Below are positions 20,469-27,435 of a stretch of 64,000 nt of DNA, in pieces. The position numbers and the translations under genes were made by a program. The notes under the pieces were generated by a model. It had not been told where the DNA came from. It did no database searches and saw only the letters and a list, made by a program, of their open reading frames with translations. The DNA comes from Methylomagnum ishizawai (GTDB lineage: Bacteria; Pseudomonadota; Gammaproteobacteria; Methylococcales; Methylococcaceae). How positions within the stretch are numbered: position 1 is the stretch's first letter; each line of letters opens with the position of its first letter. The DNA lies in assembly GCF_019670005.1 (NCBI RefSeq), contig NZ_AP019784.1, positions 1 through 64,000 on the forward strand. Reading direction: 5' to 3'.

Positions 20469-20598
20469 AAAGACTGGCTGTAGCTGGTGGGGCATGGCTC
20501 GCGCCCGCCGGGATTAAGGCGGCGCTATTGGACAGCAAAGGCTTTACAAAGCCGTGAAGCTAGGATGTAGGTTGCGTTAATTACCGATAAGCGGTGGG

Positions 20599-20662
20599 CA
20601 ACCCGGCGGGGCGGGAGCCCCACCGGGTTGTAGGCGCAAGCCCGGCACCGGGGGTGCCGGGC
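20599..20662 (-). terminator. Tandem hairpins downstream of the PhoX-like gene
   Basis: One stem pairs 20599-20612 with 20617-20630 (13 of 14) and a second pairs GCCCGGCACC (20640-20649) with GGTGCCGGGC (20653-20662). They begin just past the stop codon of the minus-strand gene. No long T-run follows, so termination may be inefficient. Confidence 0.65.
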
Positions 20663-20670
20663 AATCCGGC

Positions 20671-22305
20671 TTATTTGACGTAGGCGGCGACCGGACGGGC
20701 CGGTTCGACTTCCCACAGGGTGTTGTCGCCGTGCTGCTGGGTCCAGAAGAAGCGCCAGCCCTGGCGGAACGGCAGCGGCGGTTTCACGCCCAGGATGCCA
20801 TCGACATCCGGGTCGCCGTCGGAGACATGGATGCCGGTGATTTCGTTGTCGCCTTCGTTCTGGAAGGCGGCGAAGGCCGCGATCCCCTGGGACTTGCCGT
20901 CGTTGGCGGCGGAATCCAGGGTGGCGGAAGCGTCGCGGCCCTCGGCGATGACGCGGACGGGATCGGCGCCCGTGCCGTAATCGACCGTGGTATCGAACAC
21001 ATAGGCCGAATCCAGGGCGTTGCGCTGGGCATGCAGGGTATCGCCCGCGTCTTCCACGGCGACGACCTGGGTCTTGGTGAGGAAGGCGATGTTATCCAGG
21101 CCGGTGTGGGCCGCGTTGCCGCGGTAGAACAGCTTCAACCGGCCGGTGTTGGCGGAGGGACCATCCGGCTGCGACAGCACGAACAGGCCGCCGAAACCGC
21201 CGTAGTTCTCGCCGGCTTCCGTCAATTGGTTGGTATCGCCGGTCTCGGTGAAATAGAAGTGCTTGAAGCCGGTGCCGGGCTGGAACACGCCGTTTTCCGG
21301 GCGCTTGAACGGGGTGGCCCCGGCCAGTTTCGCGGCGGCGTTGGCGTTGAACGGCGCGGTGCCGTCGGTGGCGGTGTTGTGGACGGTGATCCACCGGGTC
21401 TTGAACACATTGCCATAGGTGTGCAGGGCCAGCATGTCGAAGGACTTGATGTCCTCGTCCTTCTGGCCGGGGTGGAAGACCACCGGATGGCCCGCGTTGA
21501 CGACCTGTAGGGCTTGCAGCACGCCACCCGCCTTGAGGTTGGTCTTGTCGGCCGGGACGAAGCGGAAGACGAAGCTGTTGGGCTGCTTGGCGTGGGGGTT
21601 GGCGGTACCGGAGGAGCCGCCGGCGTCCTCGACGATCCAGAGGTTGCCATCGCTGTCGGCCTGGATGCCTTCGTAGCCGCCCTGGCCCAGGATGCCGGTC
21701 AAGCCTTCGGCGGTGGAGGTGCCGGTGTAGTCGGCGTCGGCCTGCCACACGCCGCCGCCCAGGCTGCCTTCGGCGGTGAACAGCAACTTGCCGGAGAAGG
21801 GATACCAAGTGGAGCCGTCGAAGGTCGGCAGGGGCAGGCCATTCACGTCCTGGTCGGCCAGCAGGGTGATGCGGTGGGCCGGATCGGCGTCCAGGTTGAC
21901 GCGGGTGATATAGCCGGAGGTGCCGGTTTCATGGCCTTGGAAGACGAAGTGGGTGCCGTAGTCGTAGTTGGCGTCGGCACCGTGCTGGCCGGTGAATACC
22001 AGATAGGTGTTCTTATCGGGCTCGGTCTTGCTGGCTTCGGTGCCGGGAGCGGTGGCCAGCGGGATCAGCGGGCCATTGTCGTTGTAGCCATAGAGCTTGG
22101 TCAGCGCCGAGCCGTTTTCGAGGGCCATGGCACCGGTGGCGGCGACATGCTGGGCCAATTCCTTGGACAGCGCGTTGGGTTGGACCATGCCGGGGACTTT
22201 CGGGTTGGCGGAAGCCACGGCAGTCAGGGCGTAGGGGGCGGCTTGCGCGGCGGCGCCCATGGCCAGCATCACGGCGGCGGAAAGGGCGTGCATCGGGTAT
22301 TTCAT
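20671..22305 (-). CDS. PhoX-like (DUF839) secreted phosphatase
   Basis: A 544-residue protein with a Sec signal (AAVMLAMGAAAQAA) and a beta-propeller-like body. Motifs fit the DUF839/PhoX group of Ca2+/Fe3+-dependent alkaline phosphatases: GTHFVFQGHETG, GGYEGIQADSDGNLWIVEDAGG, FKHFYFTETGDTNQ, TKTQVVAVEDAGDTLH and EITGIHVSDGDP. Members usually hydrolyse phosphomonoesters in the periplasm, although some are annotated only as esterase-like. A Sec rather than a Tat signal is seen, since there is no twin Arg, which is unusual for PhoX. AAGGTGA eight bases upstream serves as ribosome binding site. Three PhoB-like half-sites 22 bp apart lie upstream. Confidence 0.82.
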   Translation of the reverse strand: MKYPMHALSAAVMLAMGAAAQAAPYALTAVASANPKVPGMVQPNALSKELAQHVAATGAMALENGSALTKLYGYNDNGPLIPLATAPGTEASKTEPDKNTYLVFTGQHGADANYDYGTHFVFQGHETGTSGYITRVNLDADPAHRITLLADQDVNGLPLPTFDGSTWYPFSGKLLFTAEGSLGGGVWQADADYTGTSTAEGLTGILGQGGYEGIQADSDGNLWIVEDAGGSSGTANPHAKQPNSFVFRFVPADKTNLKAGGVLQALQVVNAGHPVVFHPGQKDEDIKSFDMLALHTYGNVFKTRWITVHNTATDGTAPFNANAAAKLAGATPFKRPENGVFQPGTGFKHFYFTETGDTNQLTEAGENYGGFGGLFVLSQPDGPSANTGRLKLFYRGNAAHTGLDNIAFLTKTQVVAVEDAGDTLHAQRNALDSAYVFDTTVDYGTGADPVRVIAEGRDASATLDSAANDGKSQGIAAFAAFQNEGDNEITGIHVSDGDPDVDGILGVKPPLPFRQGWRFFWTQQHGDNTLWEVEPARPVAAYVK

Positions 22306-22400
22306 ACTTCACCTTTGGTTTGATATCCGGTTTGGATTCGATGGAAAACCCGGCCAAGCACGGGTCGCCCCTCGAATATCAGAAAATATAAAAAACCAAG

Positions 22401-22449
22401 ATGACAGCGGAAAAACCAGGGTATGACGCCGTATTTAAATTATGATGAC
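22401..22449 (-). promoter_or_regulatory. Array of three GTCAT elements at 22-bp spacing, candidate tandem Pho boxes
   Basis: The minus strand reads TTGTCAT, GCGTCAT and CTGTCAT, with the GTCAT cores (plus-strand ATGAC at 22401, 22423 and 22445) exactly 22 bp apart. PhoB half-sites repeat every 11 bp, so 22 bp is one full box. The bases between are AT-rich. The array lies about 96-145 bases upstream of the PhoX-like start. Confidence 0.5.
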
Positions 22450-22515
22450 AAGGGGATTAAATGGTTTATTTGAATGGGAACATATTGGTTTAATTTCACC
22501 TTGGATGGGTGGAAT

Positions 22516-23403
22516 TCAACCGATATAAGCCCGTTCCCGTAGCCATTTCACGGCGATCCATTTTTCCCCCGCCAATACCGGTGCCCCCCCATGCAGGCTG
22601 GCCGGGTCGGGACGGCCTCCCATATCGCAATTGCGGAAATAAACGGCCTGGCCCGCCTGGGGAATGGCGCGGAAATCCCCGATGTTGGGGAACAGGGTTT
22701 CCCCGCCCGCCTCCACCTCGTTCAAATAGATGATCAAGGTGGCGACGCGCTGCCCGCCCCGCGCCAAATGGGCGGCGCTGCCGGGATCGGACTCCGGGAA
22801 ATAATCGTAATGCGGGCGATATTCGCCGCCCAAGGTATAACGCAATATCTGGACGCCCTCGCCATGGTCCTGGGGAATCCCGGTGAATTCGGCGATACGG
22901 CGGTCCAGGGCGGCGACCAGGGGATTTTCCGCGACCTGGAAATAGGTGCCGAAACTGGACCGTCCCGCCACCACGTCCTCGCCCCCGGTGGCGGGATCGA
23001 CCACGGTAGAACGGGCCAACTTGGCGGCGGAGAGCGCGATGAGTCCGGCGCATTCCTCGGAGTCGAGGAAACCGTCGAGGAGGAGGAGCCGGGGCCGTTC
23101 CATGCGGGCCAAGACCCGCACGGTCCTATCGGATAGCCGGGCTTGGTTGGCCTGAACGCCGGGATGGGCCGCGGCGGGCGGCGGGGCGGTGGGTCCGTCC
23201 ACCCGGTTCCGCCGCCCCAATTCGGCGACGGCGCGGGCGGACAACCTGGACTCGAAACCATTGGCGACCAGGATGGCGGTCAATTCCGCCGCCGCGCAGC
23301 CCCGCGCCAGGTTGGTGGAGATCCAATCCAACCACGGGTCGGGAATCCCCTTTAATGAGATCGATGGCAGTTCCACGCTGTTGTCCCATGAGAGCGTTTT
23401 CAT
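22516..23403 (-). CDS. Prolyl 4-hydroxylase-type 2-oxoglutarate/Fe(II) oxygenase
   Basis: The 295-residue protein ends in a P4Hc domain: Fe ligands His and Asp in YRPHYDYFPE, distal His in PASLHGGAPV, and a 2-oxoglutarate-binding Lys in GEKWIAVKW. An N-terminal domain of about 100 residues is helical and carries the segment SLKGIPDPWLDWI. It is predicted to hydroxylate a peptidyl residue or a small molecule in the cytoplasm. The start at 23403 (MKTLSW) gives the most natural N-terminus; a frame to 23469 runs through a repeat element. It lies near the radical SAM operon on the same strand, but the repeat at 23415-23467 separates them. Confidence 0.87.
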   Translation of the reverse strand: MKTLSWDNSVELPSISLKGIPDPWLDWISTNLARGCAAAELTAILVANGFESRLSARAVAELGRRNRVDGPTAPPPAAAHPGVQANQARLSDRTVRVLARMERPRLLLLDGFLDSEECAGLIALSAAKLARSTVVDPATGGEDVVAGRSSFGTYFQVAENPLVAALDRRIAEFTGIPQDHGEGVQILRYTLGGEYRPHYDYFPESDPGSAAHLARGGQRVATLIIYLNEVEAGGETLFPNIGDFRAIPQAGQAVYFRNCDMGGRPDPASLHGGAPVLAGEKWIAVKWLRERAYIG

Positions 23404-23414
23404 TCCCCATGCCC

Positions 23415-23467
23415 GCCTGTTCCGGGCCATCGCGGTGGGCACGGAATATGTAGCCACCCTAACAGGC
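23415..23467. repeat. Imperfect inverted-repeat element related to that at 14514
   Basis: Arms GCCTGTT (23415-23421) and AACAGGC (23461-23467) enclose CGGTGGGCACGGAATATG, whose reverse complement shares the ATTCCGTGCCCACC core and the following CGxGATxGCCC with the repeat near 14523-14550. It fits a REP/BIME-like dispersed element. Confidence 0.5.
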
Positions 23468-23497
23468 AACGGGTGACAAAAACCACCCCGTCCCGGT

Positions 23498-23965
23498 TCA
23501 AGGTCCGGTGCCCGCCGTGGCCCGCGCCCGCTCGATCACCGCTTGCCAGTGCGCGGGTTCCCGCACCAGGAAGGCCACGCTGTCGGCGGTCCCGGCGGCA
23601 TCGACGAAATGTATCTTCAGCAGCTTGCGCCCGATAATCATTTTGCCGAGATGGCTGTCCACCAATTCCACACCGCGGATGTTCCGCAGCGGCAGGTCCA
23701 GTTCCAGGCTATAAAACGACGCCCGGAACCATACCCCGGCGGACGTGACCGCCAACGCCCCGTTGCCGCGGATTTGCCAACGGCCCCGGCTTTCCAGGCC
23801 CAGGCCATTGGCGCTGGGCGCGGACAGCAGGAGTTCGCCGGGCGGGAAGCGCTCGGCCAGGGCTTTGCGGCCCTTGGCGACCAGCCATTGATTGCCGCCG
23901 AACAACAAGGCCACCACCAGCCCGATGCCGCCCGCGACGGCACCCCCGATAGCCCATGGATTCAT
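23498..23965 (-). CDS. Small membrane-anchored protein ending the radical SAM operon
   Basis: The 155-residue product has one N-terminal transmembrane helix (AIGGAVAGGIGLVVALLFGG) followed by a strand-rich cytoplasmic domain: GELLLSAPSANGL, GALAVTSAGVWFRASF and RNIRGVELV. This pattern resembles a GRAM/PH-like fold. Its ATG overlaps the TGA of the upstream radical SAM gene (ATGA), so translation is coupled. I do not recognise a named family. Given its position, it may dock the maturation enzymes or the modified protein at the membrane, which is inference only. Confidence 0.7.
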   Translation of the reverse strand: MNPWAIGGAVAGGIGLVVALLFGGNQWLVAKGRKALAERFPPGELLLSAPSANGLGLESRGRWQIRGNGALAVTSAGVWFRASFYSLELDLPLRNIRGVELVDSHLGKMIIGRKLLKIHFVDAAGTADSVAFLVREPAHWQAVIERARATAGTGP

Positions 23966-25899
23966 ACCGTCGCCACTCCCGCCGGGCGCTGGTTGGTGAC
24001 GCGCTTGAGCAGGCCCGACCGCTGCCAAGGCGCGGGTTCCCGCGTGCCTTCCCCGAGGACCAGGGACAGATAGCGTTTGCCGTCGTCGAGGACCAGATGG
24101 CGGGCCAGCAAGTCCGCCAGGACGGCGTCCAATTCCGCCGCCGCCACTTCCGGCAATTGCTCGGCCAGCTTGGCGCGGGGCGTGGGCGTATCCAGGGCTT
24201 GCAGGACGCGCACCGCCAGGGGCGATAGCCGGTGTTCACCCGGAGCGCCGGGCCGGGTGTCCTCGACCCGCCAGCCCGCCCCGTCGGGCCGCGCCACGCA
24301 GCGCGGGGCCGCGTCGCCTTCCCGCCAAGCGGCGGTCCAGCGGGCGCTGGCCTCCAGCAGGGCATCGTAGGCATCGCCGCCCAGCACCTCCTTCCATTCG
24401 GCCTCGTAGTAATAGGCCACCTGGGGAATATCCACGGTGTCAGCGGGGAATAGCTCGGCATACCAGCGCATGGGCCGCAAATCGGTGGTCCAGCGTCCGG
24501 CCTCGAAGAAATAGGGGCTGAACCGATGGCATTCGGCCTTGGGCGCACCGCCATAGGCCGGGCGCAGATGGTGGAGCCGCGGCAGCCACTCCACCATTTG
24601 CGCGTAATCGGCGGCGGTTTCGCCGGGGATGCGGATCAGGTTGTTCCAATAGACGGTGATGCCTTCTTCCTGGCAGGCGCGGAGGAAGAACAGGTTTTGC
24701 AGGGCGGTCACGCCCTTCCGCATCTGCTTGAGGATATTGTCGGCCAGCGACTCGATCCCCGGTTGCAGGTACAGCACCCGCGCCGCCGCCAGTTGGCGGA
24801 TTTGGCCACGGTGGAGGTTGGTCTTCACGGTCCAGAAATATTCCACATCGGGCCGGGGCGGGTTTTCCGCCAACACCGGCAGGAAGTCGTGGAAGTAGGA
24901 CATGGGCATGATGTTGTCGGCGGCTTGGAAGCGCTTGGCCCAGGGATAGCGCTCGGCCAAGGCCCGCAGCAAGGCCAGGGTGGCGGCGGCGGAACGCGCC
25001 CGGTAGGACATGCCCTCGCCGTTCAGGCCGCAGAAGGTGCAATGGTGTTTCTGGCCCCACCAGCAGCCCCGCGCCGACTCGAAGGGGATGAGGATGCGCG
25101 CCCGCCACGCCGGGTCGTCGAAATAACCGACCCGCCGGGCCTCGGCGAAGAAATCGCCGAAATCCGGCACCGGCAGCCGTTCCATACCCGCCGAATCCAG
25201 CGGTTGGTGGTCCGCGTCCCGCCACAACGGGCCGTCGGGTTCCCGCCGGTAGAGGATGCCTTGCAAGCCTTGCGGCGCTTGGCCCGCCAGCATGGCCCGG
25301 CACAGCGGCACGATCACATCGTCGGCCTCGCCGGTGGAAATGGCGTCGATCCAGCCCGCCGCCCGCGCCAGCGCCTCGCCCATGCCGCCATGGAAGCACG
25401 CCCCGCCATAGATCAGCTTGACCTCGGGAAAACGCTCGCGGATGCGCCGCCCCAGGGCCAGCGAGGCCACGGCCTGGAAGAAGGTGCAACTGAACGCCAC
25501 CACCTTGAGGGGACCTGTGGCCAACAGGCGGTCCAGGCATTGGTCGAGGAACATCGGCACCACCTGGTGGCGCACCTGCCGCAACCAGGCGGGCAGGTCT
25601 TTGACATGGGGGATGCCCTCGATCTCGTCCCCGCACAGTTCGATGAAGCGCTCTTCCGGCAAGCCGAAATCCCGCCCCCAAGCCTCGCGGGCGAACAGCC
25701 ACTCGCCGATCTGGGTTTCGACGCCCTTGAAGCGGGCGATGGTTTCGTAGGCCCCCGGCCCGATCATGCGCGAGAACGCCATATTGAACGGGAACACTTG
25801 GGATTCGATCCCGGCTTCCGCCAACTGCGCCTTAAATTGGCCCAGGGCCAGGCTGGGCGTGGTGATCGAGCCGAACGGCATCTGCACCCAATGGATCAT
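23962..25899 (-). CDS. RiPP maturation radical SAM protein (cobalamin-binding type, TIGR03975-like)
   Basis: The 645-residue protein resembles the RiPP-maturation radical SAM C-methyltransferase group. The N-terminal half has a B12-binding-like Rossmann region (VVAFSCTFFQAVASLAL, LIYGGACFHG). The cluster motif is CX7CX2C at residues 279, 287 and 290 (CWWGQKHHCTFCGLNG), as in that group, rather than the classical CX3CX2C. The last 100 residues contain a winged-helix-like segment (LAVRVLQALDTPTPRAKLAEQLP) that could act as a peptide recognition element. It would methylate or otherwise modify a ribosomal peptide. Both ends overlap neighbours by ATGA, a sign of tight coupling with the SPASM enzyme upstream. 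Confidence 0.85.
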   Translation of the reverse strand: MIHWVQMPFGSITTPSLALGQFKAQLAEAGIESQVFPFNMAFSRMIGPGAYETIARFKGVETQIGEWLFAREAWGRDFGLPEERFIELCGDEIEGIPHVKDLPAWLRQVRHQVVPMFLDQCLDRLLATGPLKVVAFSCTFFQAVASLALGRRIRERFPEVKLIYGGACFHGGMGEALARAAGWIDAISTGEADDVIVPLCRAMLAGQAPQGLQGILYRREPDGPLWRDADHQPLDSAGMERLPVPDFGDFFAEARRVGYFDDPAWRARILIPFESARGCWWGQKHHCTFCGLNGEGMSYRARSAAATLALLRALAERYPWAKRFQAADNIMPMSYFHDFLPVLAENPPRPDVEYFWTVKTNLHRGQIRQLAAARVLYLQPGIESLADNILKQMRKGVTALQNLFFLRACQEEGITVYWNNLIRIPGETAADYAQMVEWLPRLHHLRPAYGGAPKAECHRFSPYFFEAGRWTTDLRPMRWYAELFPADTVDIPQVAYYYEAEWKEVLGGDAYDALLEASARWTAAWREGDAAPRCVARPDGAGWRVEDTRPGAPGEHRLSPLAVRVLQALDTPTPRAKLAEQLPEVAAAELDAVLADLLARHLVLDDGKRYLSLVLGEGTREPAPWQRSGLLKRVTNQRPAGVATV

Positions 25900-27362
25900 A
25901 CCGCCTCCGCCAAATAATAGGCTTGCATGGTCTCGGGCAGGGCGCGGCCCCCGCCGATGTGGTCGTCGGCGCACAGTTCCTTGGGGTCGGTGCGGACTTG
26001 CTCCACATCCCAGTCCTCGGCCCGGAGGATGCCCATCTTCTCGGCCCGCAACAATAGGCGTTCCTTGATGTTGTATTTCCAACTGGGACAGGGCAGGGTG
26101 GCGGCTTCGCCGCGGGTGTCGCCCGAATGCAGGAATTTATAGGCGCAGGCCCCGGCGCAATTGGGCAGGAGCTTGCAGTTGCGGCAGGATTCGTTCTCGA
26201 ACGGGGTCCAGCGCAGCCAGCGGGCGTTGCGCTCGGAACGGAGGGCGGCGTCCATGTCGAAGATGCTGCCGATGGCGTGCTGGGGGAAGGTCACGGTATC
26301 CCAGCATTTGTGGATATCGCCGGTCGGCACCACCACGAAGCTGCTCGGACGCACGGCCCCGCACGAGCCATGGAACCGCGGCGGATAGGGCAGGGCCGCC
26401 AAGCCTTGGTCGAAGGCGTAGCGGTAGAGCATGGCTTCCAGCCGCCCATATTCGGATTTGCCCATGCAGGCTTCCTCCACCGAATGGCAACCCACGGTCA
26501 TGGCCTCCACCGGGGCGAAATATAGGCGGAAGCTGTCCTGGTGGGCCAAGCCCTCCTGGGCCAGGGTGTCGATGAGTTGGTAGACGCCCTCGCCGTTGCG
26601 ATGGTCGATATTGACCCGGATGTTCAGCTTCAACCCGGTCCCGGCTTCGACCACGGCCTTGAGGTTCCCGACGATCTTGGCGAAGGTGCTGCCCCCCGAC
26701 AGCAGGTAGCGGCGGCCATCGTGGTATTCCTGGTTGCCGTCCAGGGTCACTTGCACGGTCTTGACCCGCCGTTCCGCCAAGGACCGCGCCATGTCCGCCG
26801 TCAGCTTGTAGCCGTTGGTGACGATCATGGCGTCGTATTTCAAGCCCCGCCGGTCGCACAGGGCGATGATGCGGTCGGACAGCGCCTCGATCACCCCAGG
26901 CCGCAGCAAAGGCTCGCCGCCATACCAGGCGATATGGACATGGCGCAATTCCGGGGCCGCCCGCTCGACGAAGGCCACGATGGCGTCCTGGACCGTCTGG
27001 CCCATGGTCTGGACCGGCTTGTCCTGGCCCTGGAAGCAATAATCGCAGGCGAAATTGCAGGCCAGGGTCGGGGCCACGGTCAGGATCAAGGTGCGGCGGT
27101 CGTAGCGGTGGGCCTTGTACAGGCCGTGGAGTTGTTCCAATTCATCGACCTGGGTCGGTACCAGATAGCCGCCGTACAACAGGTCGGCGGTGGATTCCAA
27201 GTCGTCGCAGCGGCCTTCCGCCGCCACCCGGCGGAAGGCCGCGGCCTCACGGGGCGTCCACACCGCCAAGGCGCCGCTCATGCCGTTGTAGGCCAATTCC
27301 CGGCCATCCTTCAGGGGCGCGGTGATGACGTAGCGGGAAGATTTATAGTGTTGTGGTCCCAT
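25896..27362 (-). CDS. Radical SAM/SPASM peptide-modifying enzyme
   Basis: The 488-residue protein has the canonical CX3CX2C motif at Cys102, 106 and 109 (CNFACDYCF), the YGGEPLL motif, then TNGYKL and TLDGNQEYHDGRR, and a C-terminal SPASM domain (CGAVRP, HKCWD, CRNCKLLPNCAGAC) for auxiliary Fe-S clusters. Residues 1-95 form an N-terminal extension typical of peptide maturases. Such enzymes install thioether, cyclophane or C-C crosslinks in RiPP precursors. AGGAG lies ten bases upstream of the start at 27362. The gene begins 73 bp after the Cys-repeat protein, the likely substrate, and overlaps the next enzyme by ATGA. Confidence 0.9.
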   Translation of the reverse strand: MGPQHYKSSRYVITAPLKDGRELAYNGMSGALAVWTPREAAAFRRVAAEGRCDDLESTADLLYGGYLVPTQVDELEQLHGLYKAHRYDRRTLILTVAPTLACNFACDYCFQGQDKPVQTMGQTVQDAIVAFVERAAPELRHVHIAWYGGEPLLRPGVIEALSDRIIALCDRRGLKYDAMIVTNGYKLTADMARSLAERRVKTVQVTLDGNQEYHDGRRYLLSGGSTFAKIVGNLKAVVEAGTGLKLNIRVNIDHRNGEGVYQLIDTLAQEGLAHQDSFRLYFAPVEAMTVGCHSVEEACMGKSEYGRLEAMLYRYAFDQGLAALPYPPRFHGSCGAVRPSSFVVVPTGDIHKCWDTVTFPQHAIGSIFDMDAALRSERNARWLRWTPFENESCRNCKLLPNCAGACAYKFLHSGDTRGEAATLPCPSWKYNIKERLLLRAEKMGILRAEDWDVEQVRTDPKELCADDHIGGGRALPETMQAYYLAEAV

Positions 27363-27435
27363 CTGGGTTCTCCTGGTTGCGGCTTCCGGTAAGGGGGGAA
27401 CGCCCGCCGGACGGGCCATCCGGCGGGCGTCGGCA

